From assembly GCA_036250225.1 (NCBI GenBank), contig JAPZLL010000001.1, forward strand, positions 496,001 to 560,000: a stretch of 64,000 bases of DNA. Direction: 5' to 3'. Position numbers and translations under genes: made by a program. Shown in pieces: positions 21,941 to 33,133 of this stretch (position 1 is its first letter; the number at the start of each line of letters is the position of its first letter). The DNA is from Cercophora sp. LCS_1. Its lineage: Eukaryota; Ascomycota; Sordariomycetes; Sordariales; Lasiosphaeriaceae. The notes under the pieces were generated by a model. That model saw only the letters and a program-made list of their open reading frames with translations, did no database searches and was not told where the DNA came from.

Positions 21941-23092
21941 TCAGCGAAGCCAATGCCCTGCGCACGGTTGCACTCCCCCTGCACCAAGGCTGTGCGCAAT
22001 CCGCAGAAGCTCCAGAAAAATCGCGTCCAGTCGCCTGAGGTCCGCATTGGTTTTGTTGTGGTGTCGAAAGAGCTTGTCGGCCATCGTCTCTTGGTCTGTC
22101 GTAAGATCATCAATTGCAACGTCGACTACATCTAATCGCTCCATCACATCTTTCTTGAACTGGGATAAATCTCTAGTCTGTTGTTTGTGGTTCGTCTCGA
22201 CTGTGTTCTGGAGTGTCTGGATCTTTTCACCCTGCTCCCTGTGGTTCCTCTCGATCTTTTCACTCTGCTCTTTCTGGTCCCTCTTGATGTCTTGGAGTAG
22301 TGTCTGGAGGTCTAAGACAATTTCATCCGAGTTGACACTCCTAGGCCGTCGTTTCCAGCTCGACGCCGACAAAACCGAATCCGTAAGCCTATAAAAGGAG
22401 CAGCCGAAGTGTCTGCACGTATTCTTCGTGTTCACGCCGGTTGAGGGAGTCAAATTGATAGGCTTGAGCTTCGCAGGAGAGTATAGTTTGCGAGCGCAAA
22501 GGTCTTCTTCGGCCCTTGGGACAACCGTTGTCTTGGAGGGGCTCGTCGCTCTTCTGCAGCCCAGCAATCCAACCTCTTCCAAGACGCTTCGGACAGCACT
22601 CTCGTAGTTGGGTCGCTGGCTGTGCTTCGGACTGACCTTTCGTTGCACATAAACACCGACTTTCTTCCGCGGTGGCTCCGCCGCTTCTCCTCGGCACCAG
22701 CGGATATTGAGGCAATCGGGATACGCACAGACAAAGTTGTGCTTGGCGAACCACATGTTCAGAGTCAGGGCTTCGGTGCATGAGACTATGACGAAGGAAA
22801 TTTTACCTGTCCCAGACGGCCGTGGGCCAGAAGATAAAAAGGGGGGAGCCCATAGGCGGCGGAATCCAGGGGAGCCAGGGGCGTTGGCTGGGGCGCTGGC
22901 CGGGGCGCTGGCGGCCAATGTGAAGATTGCGAGCTCTCTTGCGAGAATAGACTCATAGACGTCAAGAGAATGTAGTTGTGATCCGACCAAATAGCACAAA
23001 GCTCGGTCTCCAATGCGGCTGGTTTCCTCCTGGATTTCTTGCCAGAGGGAGGTTTGGCCGAAAGGATTGGCAAACCTGGGCTTTCTAATCAT
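21941..23092 (-). CDS. Hypothetical protein with C-terminal coiled coil
   Basis: Unrecognised family. A single 383-codon frame from an ATG at 23092. Residues about 60-75 are a low-complexity Ala/Pro run (ASAPASAPANAP). Residues about 110-150 include a Cys-containing segment (FVCAYPDCLNIRWCRGE). Residues about 265-365 form a long Gln/Lys/Glu-rich heptad region typical of a coiled coil, with repeated blocks such as EQSEKIERNHREQGEKI. A GTAAAA donor-like site at the join of the low-complexity and Cys parts means the N-terminal third could be partly intron, and translation might start at the internal MWFAKHN. No signal peptide or membrane segment. The coiled-coil half is the most convincing coding part. 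Confidence 0.5.
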   Translation of the reverse strand: MIRKPRFANPFGQTSLWQEIQEETSRIGDRALCYLVGSQLHSLDVYESILARELAIFTLAASAPASAPANAPGSPGFRRLWAPPFLSSGPRPSGTGKISFVIVSCTEALTLNMWFAKHNFVCAYPDCLNIRWCRGEAAEPPRKKVGVYVQRKVSPKHSQRPNYESAVRSVLEEVGLLGCRRATSPSKTTVVPRAEEDLCARKLYSPAKLKPINLTPSTGVNTKNTCRHFGCSFYRLTDSVLSASSWKRRPRSVNSDEIVLDLQTLLQDIKRDQKEQSEKIERNHREQGEKIQTLQNTVETNHKQQTRDLSQFKKDVMERLDVVDVAIDDLTTDQETMADKLFRHHNKTNADLRRLDAIFLELLRIAHSLGAGGVQPCAGHWLR

Positions 23093-23506
23093 GATGTTGC
23101 CTCATTTGATAAAGCCAGGGACAAAAGGGAAAAAGAGGCTGGATATGAGCGGCCACAAGGAGTCGGAGGAAGGGAGGGAGGGAGGGAGGGATGAGTGAGA
23201 GGGAAGTGATACCACGGCAGACCTCCTGATCTTGAGAGAGTGCACCGACTTGCTAGAGGGCGCCTACTCCTCATCGTGCCGAACGTATCCCGAACAAGGC
23301 GATTTAAGCTTAGGTGACAAGTGCCATCCTCTTTCATCAACAGGGCGCTAGTAAAAGCTGGCGCTTCCAGGGATATTCGTATAGCGGGAAGTGAAAGGGT
23401 GAGCACATGTCAATAAAACGGCGCCCCTTTTCGCAGTGGCGCAACTTCGTCCCCAAAGCCGAATCCAGCCCTCATCATCCCATTCTTTCTCCTCCGCTCA
23501 TGCTCT
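23093..23506. other. Interval before the membrane-protein pseudogene
   Basis: No gene seen. It contains a short GGGA-rich tandem run (about 23171-23190) between the unrelated minus-strand genes. Confidence 0.5.
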
Positions 23507-25585
23507 TCACCACGCAACAACCCGAACCTGCAACTCGGCATTCTTTACGCTCTCGACTAGCGGCATGGTGCCCATTGAGTGTCCTTCCGTCAGCCTGTCA
23601 AGCCCCGGGTTCCGAGTGGTCGACATAAATGCCGAGAAGGTGATGTTGTGGCTGACGCCATTCTGGTAGTAAGCAGAGCGGCCGACCAGCGCCCCCACCA
23701 ATGAAAGAGCAAAAGTAATGCCGTATGTGATGAGGAGACTACTTTGGCTGTAAGAGTAAACATTTACTTGCGAATTGATGATGACGGTGGCATTGGCGCC
23801 GGCTGGATCTCTGTTTAAATGATATCATGTCGGAATCACAAGAGCGGGCGCTTACAGAACTTCTTCGGCGCCAAAGAGGCTCAAGGTTACGTTGCGTGAC
23901 AGCTCTTCAACGAGCTTCTTGATGGTCTTATTTTCCGCCAGTTTCTTGATATCCGAAGGTGTTAAGCTCTCTAGGATGCCTTGTGTCGTGTTGCCCCCGA
24001 TGGCTCTGGTCTTGAGAGCGCCGAGCAGCATTGTGTTTGTCATCCTCGTCTTGAACGACCGTAGCCCGAGAAGATTGTCTCTCAATGAGCCAGTTAGGAT
24101 ATTCGCAACAGCATCAGCAACCGGGAAGTACGTGCCCTTCAAGTTTTCCTCGGTCCAATTAAAGGCGTATTTCGGGTCGACACGCTGAGCGTTCTCAGAC
24201 GGCGAATAAGTCAGCCGCACTTTGTAAAGGGTGTCTGTCAAAACGCGTTTCAACGTTTCGTTTTGTGCCCAGATCCAAAGTTGCCCGTAGTTGTGAAGAT
24301 TGCTGCCATCTACTGGAGATCCCCCGAAAACATCATTGCCCGGAGGTCTTGTGGTCGTGGAGGCACGTTCAAGCGTCACGTTTCCGCCCTGGGGGTACGA
24401 TATCTCATAACATAGATCCGTGCGTTTGGGAACCTTGATAGTTTCCAGGGTAGGGGGTTCAGTAATGATACACGACGCGGCAAAGTCGAGAAAGGTTGCA
24501 GAGTGGTTTGAGAGTTGTTTCTTCCCGCCAGAGAGTCGGCAACTAGCGTAGTGATCCTTGTGGTGGGAGCAAAGGCCAACCAAACTTGTCTTGTGTCGAA
24601 ATCGCGAACTTTGCTCAATGTCTGCGCCGAAACAAGGTATTCGGAGGCATTGAGCGCCATCGTGATGGCCTCGTTGATAATATCTGGGGGCGGCTTGCAT
24701 TCGAAAGAAGGGCCATGGAATTCCACTTCGTAGGAGGAGTCGACTATGCCTCTGTTCATTGGTAGAAGTTGCATCGATGTGGCTGATGATGATACGAGAC
24801 GCGTCAAGTATGGGGTGGCTCCATTCCGTGAGTCCGAAGCCCTCAGGATAAGATTGGATTGCGAAGGGTTGAAGAATGGGTCAAGTCGTGTGAAGTTGAT
24901 TGAGGAAACTGGCATGATGGAGGATTTTCATGTCGTTGATGGCAGGACGGTCAATGTTGCCGGCGTGATGAGCGCCGAGAACGGGATCAGCCTGTCAGAG
25001 CATCAGCACCAAGAGCAAGGTAATGTGTGAAGTAATCTTGCGCATCGCACCAGACAAGATATGCCATAGCTGCCCCAATTTTTGCCTTGCGCAGGAATTC
25101 GGAATTGAACAGAAAGAGCGGGGTGGCAGCGACTCCAAACATGGCATCCAAGCCCCCGACGGTGATAGTCTTCTCCCTTGCTGTGAGCCAAAGACGCTGG
25201 TTGAGTGCTTCGACCACGGCGCCCGCGAACATCGCTTTGACCAGAAACGCAAAGGCAGTCCTAAATCGAATCTTCCATTCTTGCCCGTTCAAGTCCCATC
25301 TTGACGTGGCCTCCACTACCATCGTGCCATCAAGGCTTGCGTAGTATGCGTGATGGCCTACCGCACACCCTGTGGCCCCCAGAAACAAACTCACCATGGT
25401 GGTTTGGGACTTGAAGTTGTTCCAGAAGTGGGATAGCCATGATCGCGATGTGGGAGCTGTCATCTCATATTGCTGGATTGACTGCATGTTTTGGGGAGGA
25501 TATTCTACCCGTTGCCTGGTCTGGTCGTGGATGATGCGTCCGGGGCCTTCCAGCAGAGGTATGGACATACTGGAAGAAGGCGACA
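23507..25585 (-). pseudogene. Broken multi-pass membrane protein gene
   Basis: Belongs to a common fungal family of plasma- or endomembrane proteins of unknown function, sometimes labelled 'formylmethionine deformylase-like' without evidence. Exons by splice sites: 25585-25051, 24991-23856 and 23810-23507. The N-terminal part has membrane segments around FLGATGCAVGHHAYYA and the family block WKIRFRTAFAFLVKAM..LDAMFG, ending WLIPFSALITPATLTV across the first intron. The C-terminal part has a final membrane helix (LLITYGITFALSLVGALVG) and the family block FSAFMSTTRNPGLD. Two lesions interrupt it. The first is an in-frame TGA at 24930-24928. The second is a change of frame between about 24545 and 24505, consistent with one lost base. 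The surrounding protein is Asn-glycosylation-rich as expected for the luminal loop. Either a pseudogene or two sequence errors. Confidence 0.65.
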
Positions 25586-28500
25586 TTGTAAAGTTGCCTT
25601 TTGACAAAACCTACTCATGGCTCCTGTTTTTGATGATTTGTTCTGTCTGTCCAGGCGGGATTGGGAGGAGGATTTCCGCCGCATCCTGGGAGGCTGTGAC
25701 TGTCAGCGCGTTTGTTTCATCGAGCCAACATGCCTTGCACCCAGATAAATGAACTACCATTGGCCATTGGTGGCTTTTGATGGAACCAACAACCGCCTTC
25801 GTTAGGCCAAATCATGGCTAGAAAGATCACCAGCAAAGGAAGCGTCGATTGGGGCCCGATGTTGCCCCGACAGATGGCGGCGCTTTCGGACGATTCACAG
25901 GTCAATGAGATGCGGTAAGCATAGGTCGCCAACGATAATCTCGCCGAGGTCCTCTGGCATGACTGAGGGGAAGCAAGCGGAGATGTCTGTCAGTCACAAC
26001 ACAAATGCTTGAGATTGTTGGTTCGGGAGGAAGTAGCGGATGCATAATGAGAGAGATTCGCAGCGAGGAAGGAACAGAAGCCGCCCATACAAAACGAAAT
26101 GTAATCTTCCTGGCAGGAACAACTCCGCTCTTAGCCCCCAGATTGACAGCGGCTGCACTTTCAATCAAAAAAAAAAAAAAAAGATACCAGAAAAGGTGGA
26201 GGGAGATTCTAAATAACCTGGAACCGACTGAGGGTGTTGTTACCTCGGCCTTGGAACCGCATCATCGCCAATGGCAATTAGCCTCTCTCTCTCGCTTCGA
26301 GCCCACTCTTGTCAAAAAAGTCCTTTTGTTTCCGCAACTTGAAGCACGAAACCGGGCTGATCAACTTGATGTGCTACGGAAACCAAAACACAGACGTCAA
26401 AACAACCACCGCTGTTTGCTGGCTTCAAGGCATACTCTCTCGCGTTTGTCGACCCCTCCATGCAAGTTTGACAAGTCTGTAGCGCCCATCCGTGACCTGA
26501 TCGAAGCAAGGATGATGAGGAGCATCTGCGGTATGGCGCGAATCTCAACATCCTTGCTACCGTGTGTCAAGCTGCGCACAGCAACCGACACTGCACGACA
26601 TTGACAGTTCCAACAATCTCTTGGACTTGTCGCTCGGCCGGCCCAGGATGATACGGCATGTGTCACCTCCCTATAAGTCCGGCACTGGTCATCCCCGCTG
26701 CCTGCATCTCGCTGGTAGGTTTACGCCCGACTGTCTCTGTGTGACGGGATCGTCCGCGAGAGGGCCACGATGCTCGTAATCTGACGCTATCTTGTGCGCG
26801 GCGACTATCTTGAGTAGGGCTAGCCACAGATCCTGAGCTCTGCCAGATCAGATCAAGATCAGATCAGACAAGGGCGCCAGCCAAGCAGGAGAACCAGACA
26901 GAACGGCAATGGCTGTAACCACAAACTGAGGACCACGTGTTCCGAGGTCCCGCCTTCGATGAGCGTGCTCCGGACCGGTAGATGTCCTCGGAGGGGTGGC
27001 TGGTGGTGGTCGGTGTGTGTCCTGGTTTCGTCGGACCCGTTAGGGCGGAAGCGGCGCCACCGCCGAACGAAGCGCCTCGCTTGTCCTCCAGGGGCAACCA
27101 CCCCGCCAATGCTCAAGGGGGAAAGGCCGGTTGGTTGGGGCAAGATCTCGGTCTCAACCCCTGTGCAAAGAGATGCGGTGTGCAAAAGAGAGTCTGGCCT
27201 GTTATCGAAGCCAGTCGACCGCCCCGCGCATCTGCATCTTGTTCTTGGAGGGGCAGGTTTGCTTTCTTTTTTTTTGCGCTAGAATTCAGGGGATCAGGGG
27301 AAGGGGCACACAGGTCAATATTGTAAAAAATTTCGTGTGGTTTGTGCTTGCTGACGTGAAGAAGGATTGCCATCACTGTGACACGGCGGGACGTGGGCTG
27401 AGACCGCAGCTGGCCGCCGCATGTCCGTATCCGTCGTCGACCAGGGCAAATTTGCACACCTCTCATTTCTCATTTCGATCGTCTGCCAAAAATTGCAACA
27501 CGGCCAAACGGCTTGCTGGGACGATGGGGCTCGATGGCACGCTGGCACGTCACGGTTGTCTGGGGCTGCCTTGCAAGCGATAAGAGGAGCCGTGGTAATG
27601 TGGCATGGAAGGTGGTTCTCAGTGGGACGTCCGCAACGCTGGTGACCTTTGCTGGGCAGTTGTCCCGTCTCATCTGCCCTTAGGGGCCGTGACACTCGTT
27701 CGAGAAAACTTCTCCAATGCGTCGCGCCCGCTCCTGGGACCGTGGGATAACCGAGCACCATGCGGGCGCAGGCCAAGTAGCAGGGGGTGGAGCCGCCCCT
27801 ATCCAATCCACCCAAGCCAGTGGTTCGAGCAAGCCAGCTAGTGGGGTGGGACTACCGGAACTCAGCCGCGGAATCCAAGTGGGGTTCCCAGAGTTGTTCG
27901 CCCAGCTGCCATTGATCCAATTCCTGAAATGTCACCAAACCGGATAGACCAGAGCCAGGACCGGGGCCTCTGGGACGTCGCTGCCCTCGCCAGCTGATGG
28001 TGGCATCCCCGGGCGGCCGTGTGTCTCACCAGGCGGTGCGACGTCTGCAACGACGCCCCGGAGCAAGGCGCGCAATCTTGTTGGAATCTCGTCGCGAAGT
28101 GGGGTTGCAAACGACCGAGGGGTGCTCGCTGAATCGAAGGTGAGGGGAACGATGGCAGAACCTGCAAGACGCGCCAAGGCGGGGAGAGAAAGCATTGCCG
28201 GCTAGGACCGCCCGCAATCCATAACGAGCCGGCGGCCCCGGATTAGCGCAATTTCGCCGCCAGAAGAACGCGACCCAAAAGCAGCTCGGAGCGTTTGCGT
28301 TAATTTCCAGAGGGAAGAAAAACCCCTCCACGAAAACGTGGTGCCGAGGGGTCAGACGGCGCTGTCAGCCAATATTCCACGTATTCTCGAAGACCCGGGC
28401 AGGTGGTTGCGGGAATCGATGGAGGTTTCGACATCGCGCTCTTCGTCGTCCATGGATGCAGTCGAGGGTCGAGTGTTGGAGGGGCTGCTGGAAAACAGGA

Positions 28501-30656
28501 CGCGCACAATCCAGGCAGAAGATTGCTGCGTGGACCGTGGGCACAGTGTCGGATGGACCCAGGATACGGCCCGCGCGCTCCCCACCGGTGCTTGGAAGAG
28601 CTCGCCCGCGTCCCCGATGTCTTCCGTTGCTGCGGGTATGACAGCCATTGCTGCACCAGGCCGAGAGAGCTCTCTCGCAGGCATGCATGCGATCATGTGC
28701 CGCTATCAGAGGCTCGCCGCGAGGTCAAGCTTGACCTGTTGGACTCGAGAGGAGTCGCTCTCGTCAAAGCTACAGCAGAGTGCGCAAGTCTTGCGTCTTG
28801 CGCCGGTTGAGGGGCTCAAGTAACTACCCCTCAACCCAACAGCTTCCACACCCCGCTCTCGTCGTCATGATTCGACCCCTCCAACGCCCTCGTCGCGGAT
28901 AACCAAACCGAGGGGCAGCACTTGCGCTTGCAGTTCGACCAGTGTCACGAGACACTCGTCTGTGGTCGCCACAACACGACGTTTCCTCCAGCCACTGGTC
29001 GCCGTCGCCGCTGCAGAAAAGCATTGGACCAAGTAGTTTCTCAGTCGCAGCCTCACTCCCGCTCAGCGGCGGACGACATTGCAGCGTTTTCATGCAGGTC
29101 AGCGAGTCGTGATCGTCGCAATGGGGCGGCGAAAACCGTAGTCGCTATTTTGGGGCCCCGCTCAGCACTTCATATGAGCTGGAATAATAGCCTGCGAACC
29201 CGGGCTGAGGACGATTATCGAGATCGAACGGCCTCCTGCTGCGACTTTGCAGCGTCGGTTCCGAGCCCAAAGCCCACATTTTTGCACACCGCGATGCCAG
29301 CTCAGCGACCGCTGCAAGTAGCGACATGGAGGCCCTGTTCCGTTCAGCGCTTTCTGCACAGCACGCCGTAGCTCGCCGTTGCGAGATCTGGCGGTCAGCT
29401 CCCGTTTTCACCCGAATTGCTGCTGCATATCTTGGGCCCCAGGAACAAAGGATGCCGTTGATACTCTGTGTTGTATAGCTGTGCGCTCGTAAGCTGTTGG
29501 CATCATCAGGATGAAGACGTGGTGCCACTTTGAAGCTCGGGGCTCGGGCCGTTGTGACAATGTGTTTGATTGATCGTGTTAGAAGCGAAAGTACCGATGA
29601 GGGCCGACACAGCGGGGACAGACCGAAAATCCCACAGCAGGACACGGCGGGCTACCTCGGTGCTCATCGTTCCCATTGGCCGAGGACTTCCCCTTTCCCG
29701 CTCGGTGCGCCCCACCTCCTCTCCAGAAGAACAGCTTTCCTCCTCGTGGGCTGGTGGGGCAGCGAGGGGTGGACACAGTAACCACGGACGACAGCGCAAG
29801 CACGAGCGCGCCGTGGCTGCACAGTGCAGACAACCCGTGGCCTGGAAAGAGGGGAGCAAGGAGGGGAGCAGAGCAAAAGGAGGGGCTGCGTGAACTCACC
29901 GCTATCTGTTGCTATCCACCGTCTTTCTGCTGCGACGGGCCAGCGATGCACGCTGCAGATACTACCGAGTATCAGAGTCCCACCCACTCCTGCAATCCGT
30001 AGGCTGTTGGCGACGAGCAGATACAGGTGTGCGCGGTGTTAGGAAAGTCGCGACCGAGAGGCGTTTGCAGACCCCAGCCGTCGAATTTTGTTAGTGCAGT
30101 CTGGTTTTCGTTTTTCTCTGGAACGCTAAGCCTAATTCAGACACTTCAATTTGGGTGGGGGGTTCAGTTCACAGAGGAGGGGCGGAGTGAACAGCAGCAC
30201 CCACCTTCCAGTTTTCGCCCTCCCCGCTCGCTGGCCGCTCAGTTTCCTGAACTTTCCCCTCTTTCCATCTCAACCCTCACCGGCGCACCATCGCGATTCC
30301 AACGCTCGACCGCAGCCACGTTTGGTAGTCTTTGCTTTTTCAAGCAAGACGACGACCGCGAATTGATTTGGCACAGGCCATCTTAATCCCACCCTTCCGT
30401 CGCTTCTTCCATGATCATATCACCAATGAGCAGATCCACGTCGCAAAGTCAAATCGACACACTTTAAATCCCACGGGAGCGCGCGTGCGAGCGAGGAGGA
30501 GCAGGAGAAGGGAATCAGGCGATCTCAACTATCGTTCTGCGAAGCGGTCAACCACTTTCCGAGTGTTGTTGTCCTTGTCGCTGGCGCCGATAATCCGTAC
30601 CGAACACCATCCCGGTAGAGTCCAACCGCGAAGGTCCCGGCGCGACGACCACAACC
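25586..30656. other. 5-kb gene-free interval
   Basis: No frame here has a recognisable domain or a credible exon chain. Candidate frames at 26005-26604 and 28338-28823 lack good starts and protein-like composition. The interval contains a 16-A run (26167-26182) and an AGATCA repeat cluster (26843-26870). The right part is presumably the long promoter and leader of the C2H2 regulator that starts at 30657. Confidence 0.5.
26843..26870. repeat. AGATCA short repeat cluster
   Basis: Four AGATCA/AGATCAGA units in 28 bp, one offset by an extra A. GATC-containing simple repeat. Confidence 0.7.
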
Positions 30657-33133
30657 ATGCCTACCAGCGTGGCCGCAATGCCGTCATCGGCAACATCAAC
30701 ACCTACATCTCGGAAGGCCTCACTCGTACCAGAGAGAAAATACAAGTGCCAGTTCTGCAACCGAGCCTTCAGCAGAAGTGAGCACCGCAGCAGACACGAG
30801 CGATCACGTACGTACTGCCCCTCCACACGCCGCGTCCCATCCATCACCCATCCATCCATTCATCCACTGACATCTTTCCCTTACAGATACTAAAGAGCGA
30901 CCGTTCAAGTGCGCAAAGTGTAAGAGCACCTTCGTGCGACGCGATCTCCTGCTTCGACACGACCGCACCGTCCACGCAAAGGATGGCGGGCCCCCTCTTC
31001 CCAGTGACAACAAGCGCCGAGCTGGACCCAAACCCGTTAGAAGCGTGAGCGGGCCTTCCAAGTCTTCGATTGCCATTGATGCTTCGGCGCTCGAGCAGAT
31101 TGAGGCCAGTAGCGAGGGCCAGTTTGACGTCGAGACCGCAGCGATGCTGGTTGCTGACCTCCAGCAAAAAGCGTCAGCGCAAGCTGCCCGCGAACACTAC
31201 GACTCGGACATGTCTTTCTCACAGAACAGCCCCTCGATGCTCGAGCCATCAACGAGTTTCTCCAACAGCGCGCTCAGTCTCGCCCAGTGGGATGGTTTTA
31301 TGGCGCACGCCGAAGGCAAGGCACACTCGATCAACTCAGATGCCGGTCACTCTGGTCTGGCTCCGGGCCTTCAAGCCATGATCAACTCGCTGCCTCCATC
31401 GACGTCTGGTACACCCACCCCGCAGTCGCCCTTTATGGCCAACCGAGCTCAGACCCCGATGGATGCGCCCAACCAAAACCAGGGAGGCTTCAAATATCCC
31501 CAGCTGCACGGCGACGAAGAGCGCGTCATCATCTTGGACAACATCCGGACTATCGACAGCGAGAACAGCCTGCCCCAGGGCTTCCGTGTTCCCAGCTTGC
31601 CCAGCATCAACCGCTACCTGATGACGTACTTTACGCTGTTCCACCATCATCTCCCATTCCTGCACCCGGGATCGTTTAAGCCGACCGAAGTTTCGCCTCC
31701 ACTTCTGCTCGCCGTCCTCTCTATCGGCGCGCTGTACTCGTTCGACCAGGGTCCTGCTTACACGCTCCACATCGGTTCCAAGGTGCTTGTCAACCAGTTC
31801 CTTCAGAACAAGGAGAACTTCAGCTCGAGGAAGTGCCCGTTGTGGACGATGCAGAGCTCGCTGCTGAACATGATCTTTGCTAGCTGGAGCGGCGACCCTA
31901 AGGGCTTGGAGTGGGCGTGCTCGATCAAGAGCTTGCTTGCCAACATGGTGGCTGGCAACCGGTATGAACTGAAGCTTCGTCAGGAGGCTCGGGAGGGGCG
32001 TGCGCCAACGCGTGCTGAGTGGGTTGAGGATGAGGGGTGCAGACGCACATACTACGCCGTTTACATCTTTTTCGGCTTGCTGACTCTGACCTTCAACCAC
32101 ACACCGGCCATCAGCTTTAACGAGTTCGAGGACCTTCAGCTCCCGTCGACCGAGGCCCTCTGGAACCTGCGAGTCAGCGACGATGCGGCTTGGCAAGACC
32201 ATCTCAAGGTGTCGCCCAGCGTTACTTTTATGGAGGCGCACGACAACCTGTTCCAGGGCGAGACTCTGAAGTACAGTGCCTTTGCGACCCGCGTCATGAT
32301 CAATGCACTTTTCCTCGAAGTGTGGTACCACAAGCGCAGCCCCGAAGCGCTGCAGGACGTTGTCACGGAATACAAGCTTCGGCTTGCGCTAGAGACGTGG
32401 GAGAAGTCCCTGGATCTCGTCGAGCCTGAGGTCGCTGCTGTTCCGTTGAGTGCGCCCCACAAGGGCCACCCTCTGCTCTTCAACGCAAAGGCCATGTTCC
32501 GCAACGCCCGTGCCCGTCTGGAGGTGGACCTGAAGATTGTCCAGGAAGCTCTTCGGTATCACGATTCGTACGAGGTGGCGGCTGCCATGTCTAACGCCCG
32601 TGACAAGGTCAAGCGGTCAAGCGAGATGATCAAGGTCATTCAGGAGTGCTTTAGCTGCATCGAGACTGCGGTCCGCTCCGGGGTCCGGTGGGTGGCGCGC
32701 ACATCACCAACCAACTGGAGCATCGAGCACCCGCTGTGCGGTATGGATCTGATGATCATTCTCACTCTTTGGCTGTACCGTCTGGAACACGACGATGAGC
32801 CTGCGACGGAGGAAGAGACGATCATGTACAACCAAGTCCGCCAGCTGTTCGAGAAGGACATTGAGGAGGCCTATCTCACGCAGCTCAGCTCCGTCGTAGC
32901 CAGGCTCTGGAGCGGAATCCTTGATGAAGTGGTTGTTTGGGGGTAAGTGTCTTTCTTTGTCAAAGTAACAAACCGAGGCTAACAAGTGCTGCAGAATCAC
33001 CCGCCTAATGGGCGAATCCTTCCGACTCCACGCGCAAGCGCTCGTCGGCTATGTGGATGATGTTGCTGCATCCTCGATTGTGTCAACCCCATCGATGATC
33101 TCGCAGGGAGCCGATGAGGACAGCGTGTACTAG
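30657..33133 (+). CDS. C2H2 zinc-finger / fungal_trans transcription factor
   Basis: A nuclear regulator combining two N-terminal C2H2 fingers with the fungal-specific regulatory domain. Exons 30657-30807, 30887-32942 and 32995-33133 give 781 residues. The start ATG sits in ACAACCATGCC. Finger 1: C31, C34, H47, H51. Finger 2: C59, C62, H75, H80. The first intron splits the codon of His51, and its removal recreates the SHTKERPFKC linker, which confirms the joint. From about residue 250 the fungal_trans core is visible, with the block YFTLFHHHLPFLHPGSF and AVLSIGALYS. Regulators of this build include activators of carbon and amino-acid use, but the target genes cannot be read from sequence. The long gene-free leader suggests complex transcriptional or uORF control. 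Confidence 0.92.

Noticed and set aside
21693..22394. 233-codon plus-strand frame
   Set aside because: Antisense to the coiled-coil half of the 21941-23092 gene.
26005..26604. 199-codon plus-strand frame
   Set aside because: Crosses a 16-A run, has no domain and no neighbouring exons.
28338..28823. 161-codon plus-strand frame with overlapping minus frames
   Set aside because: Non-ATG start, chance composition, three competing frames.
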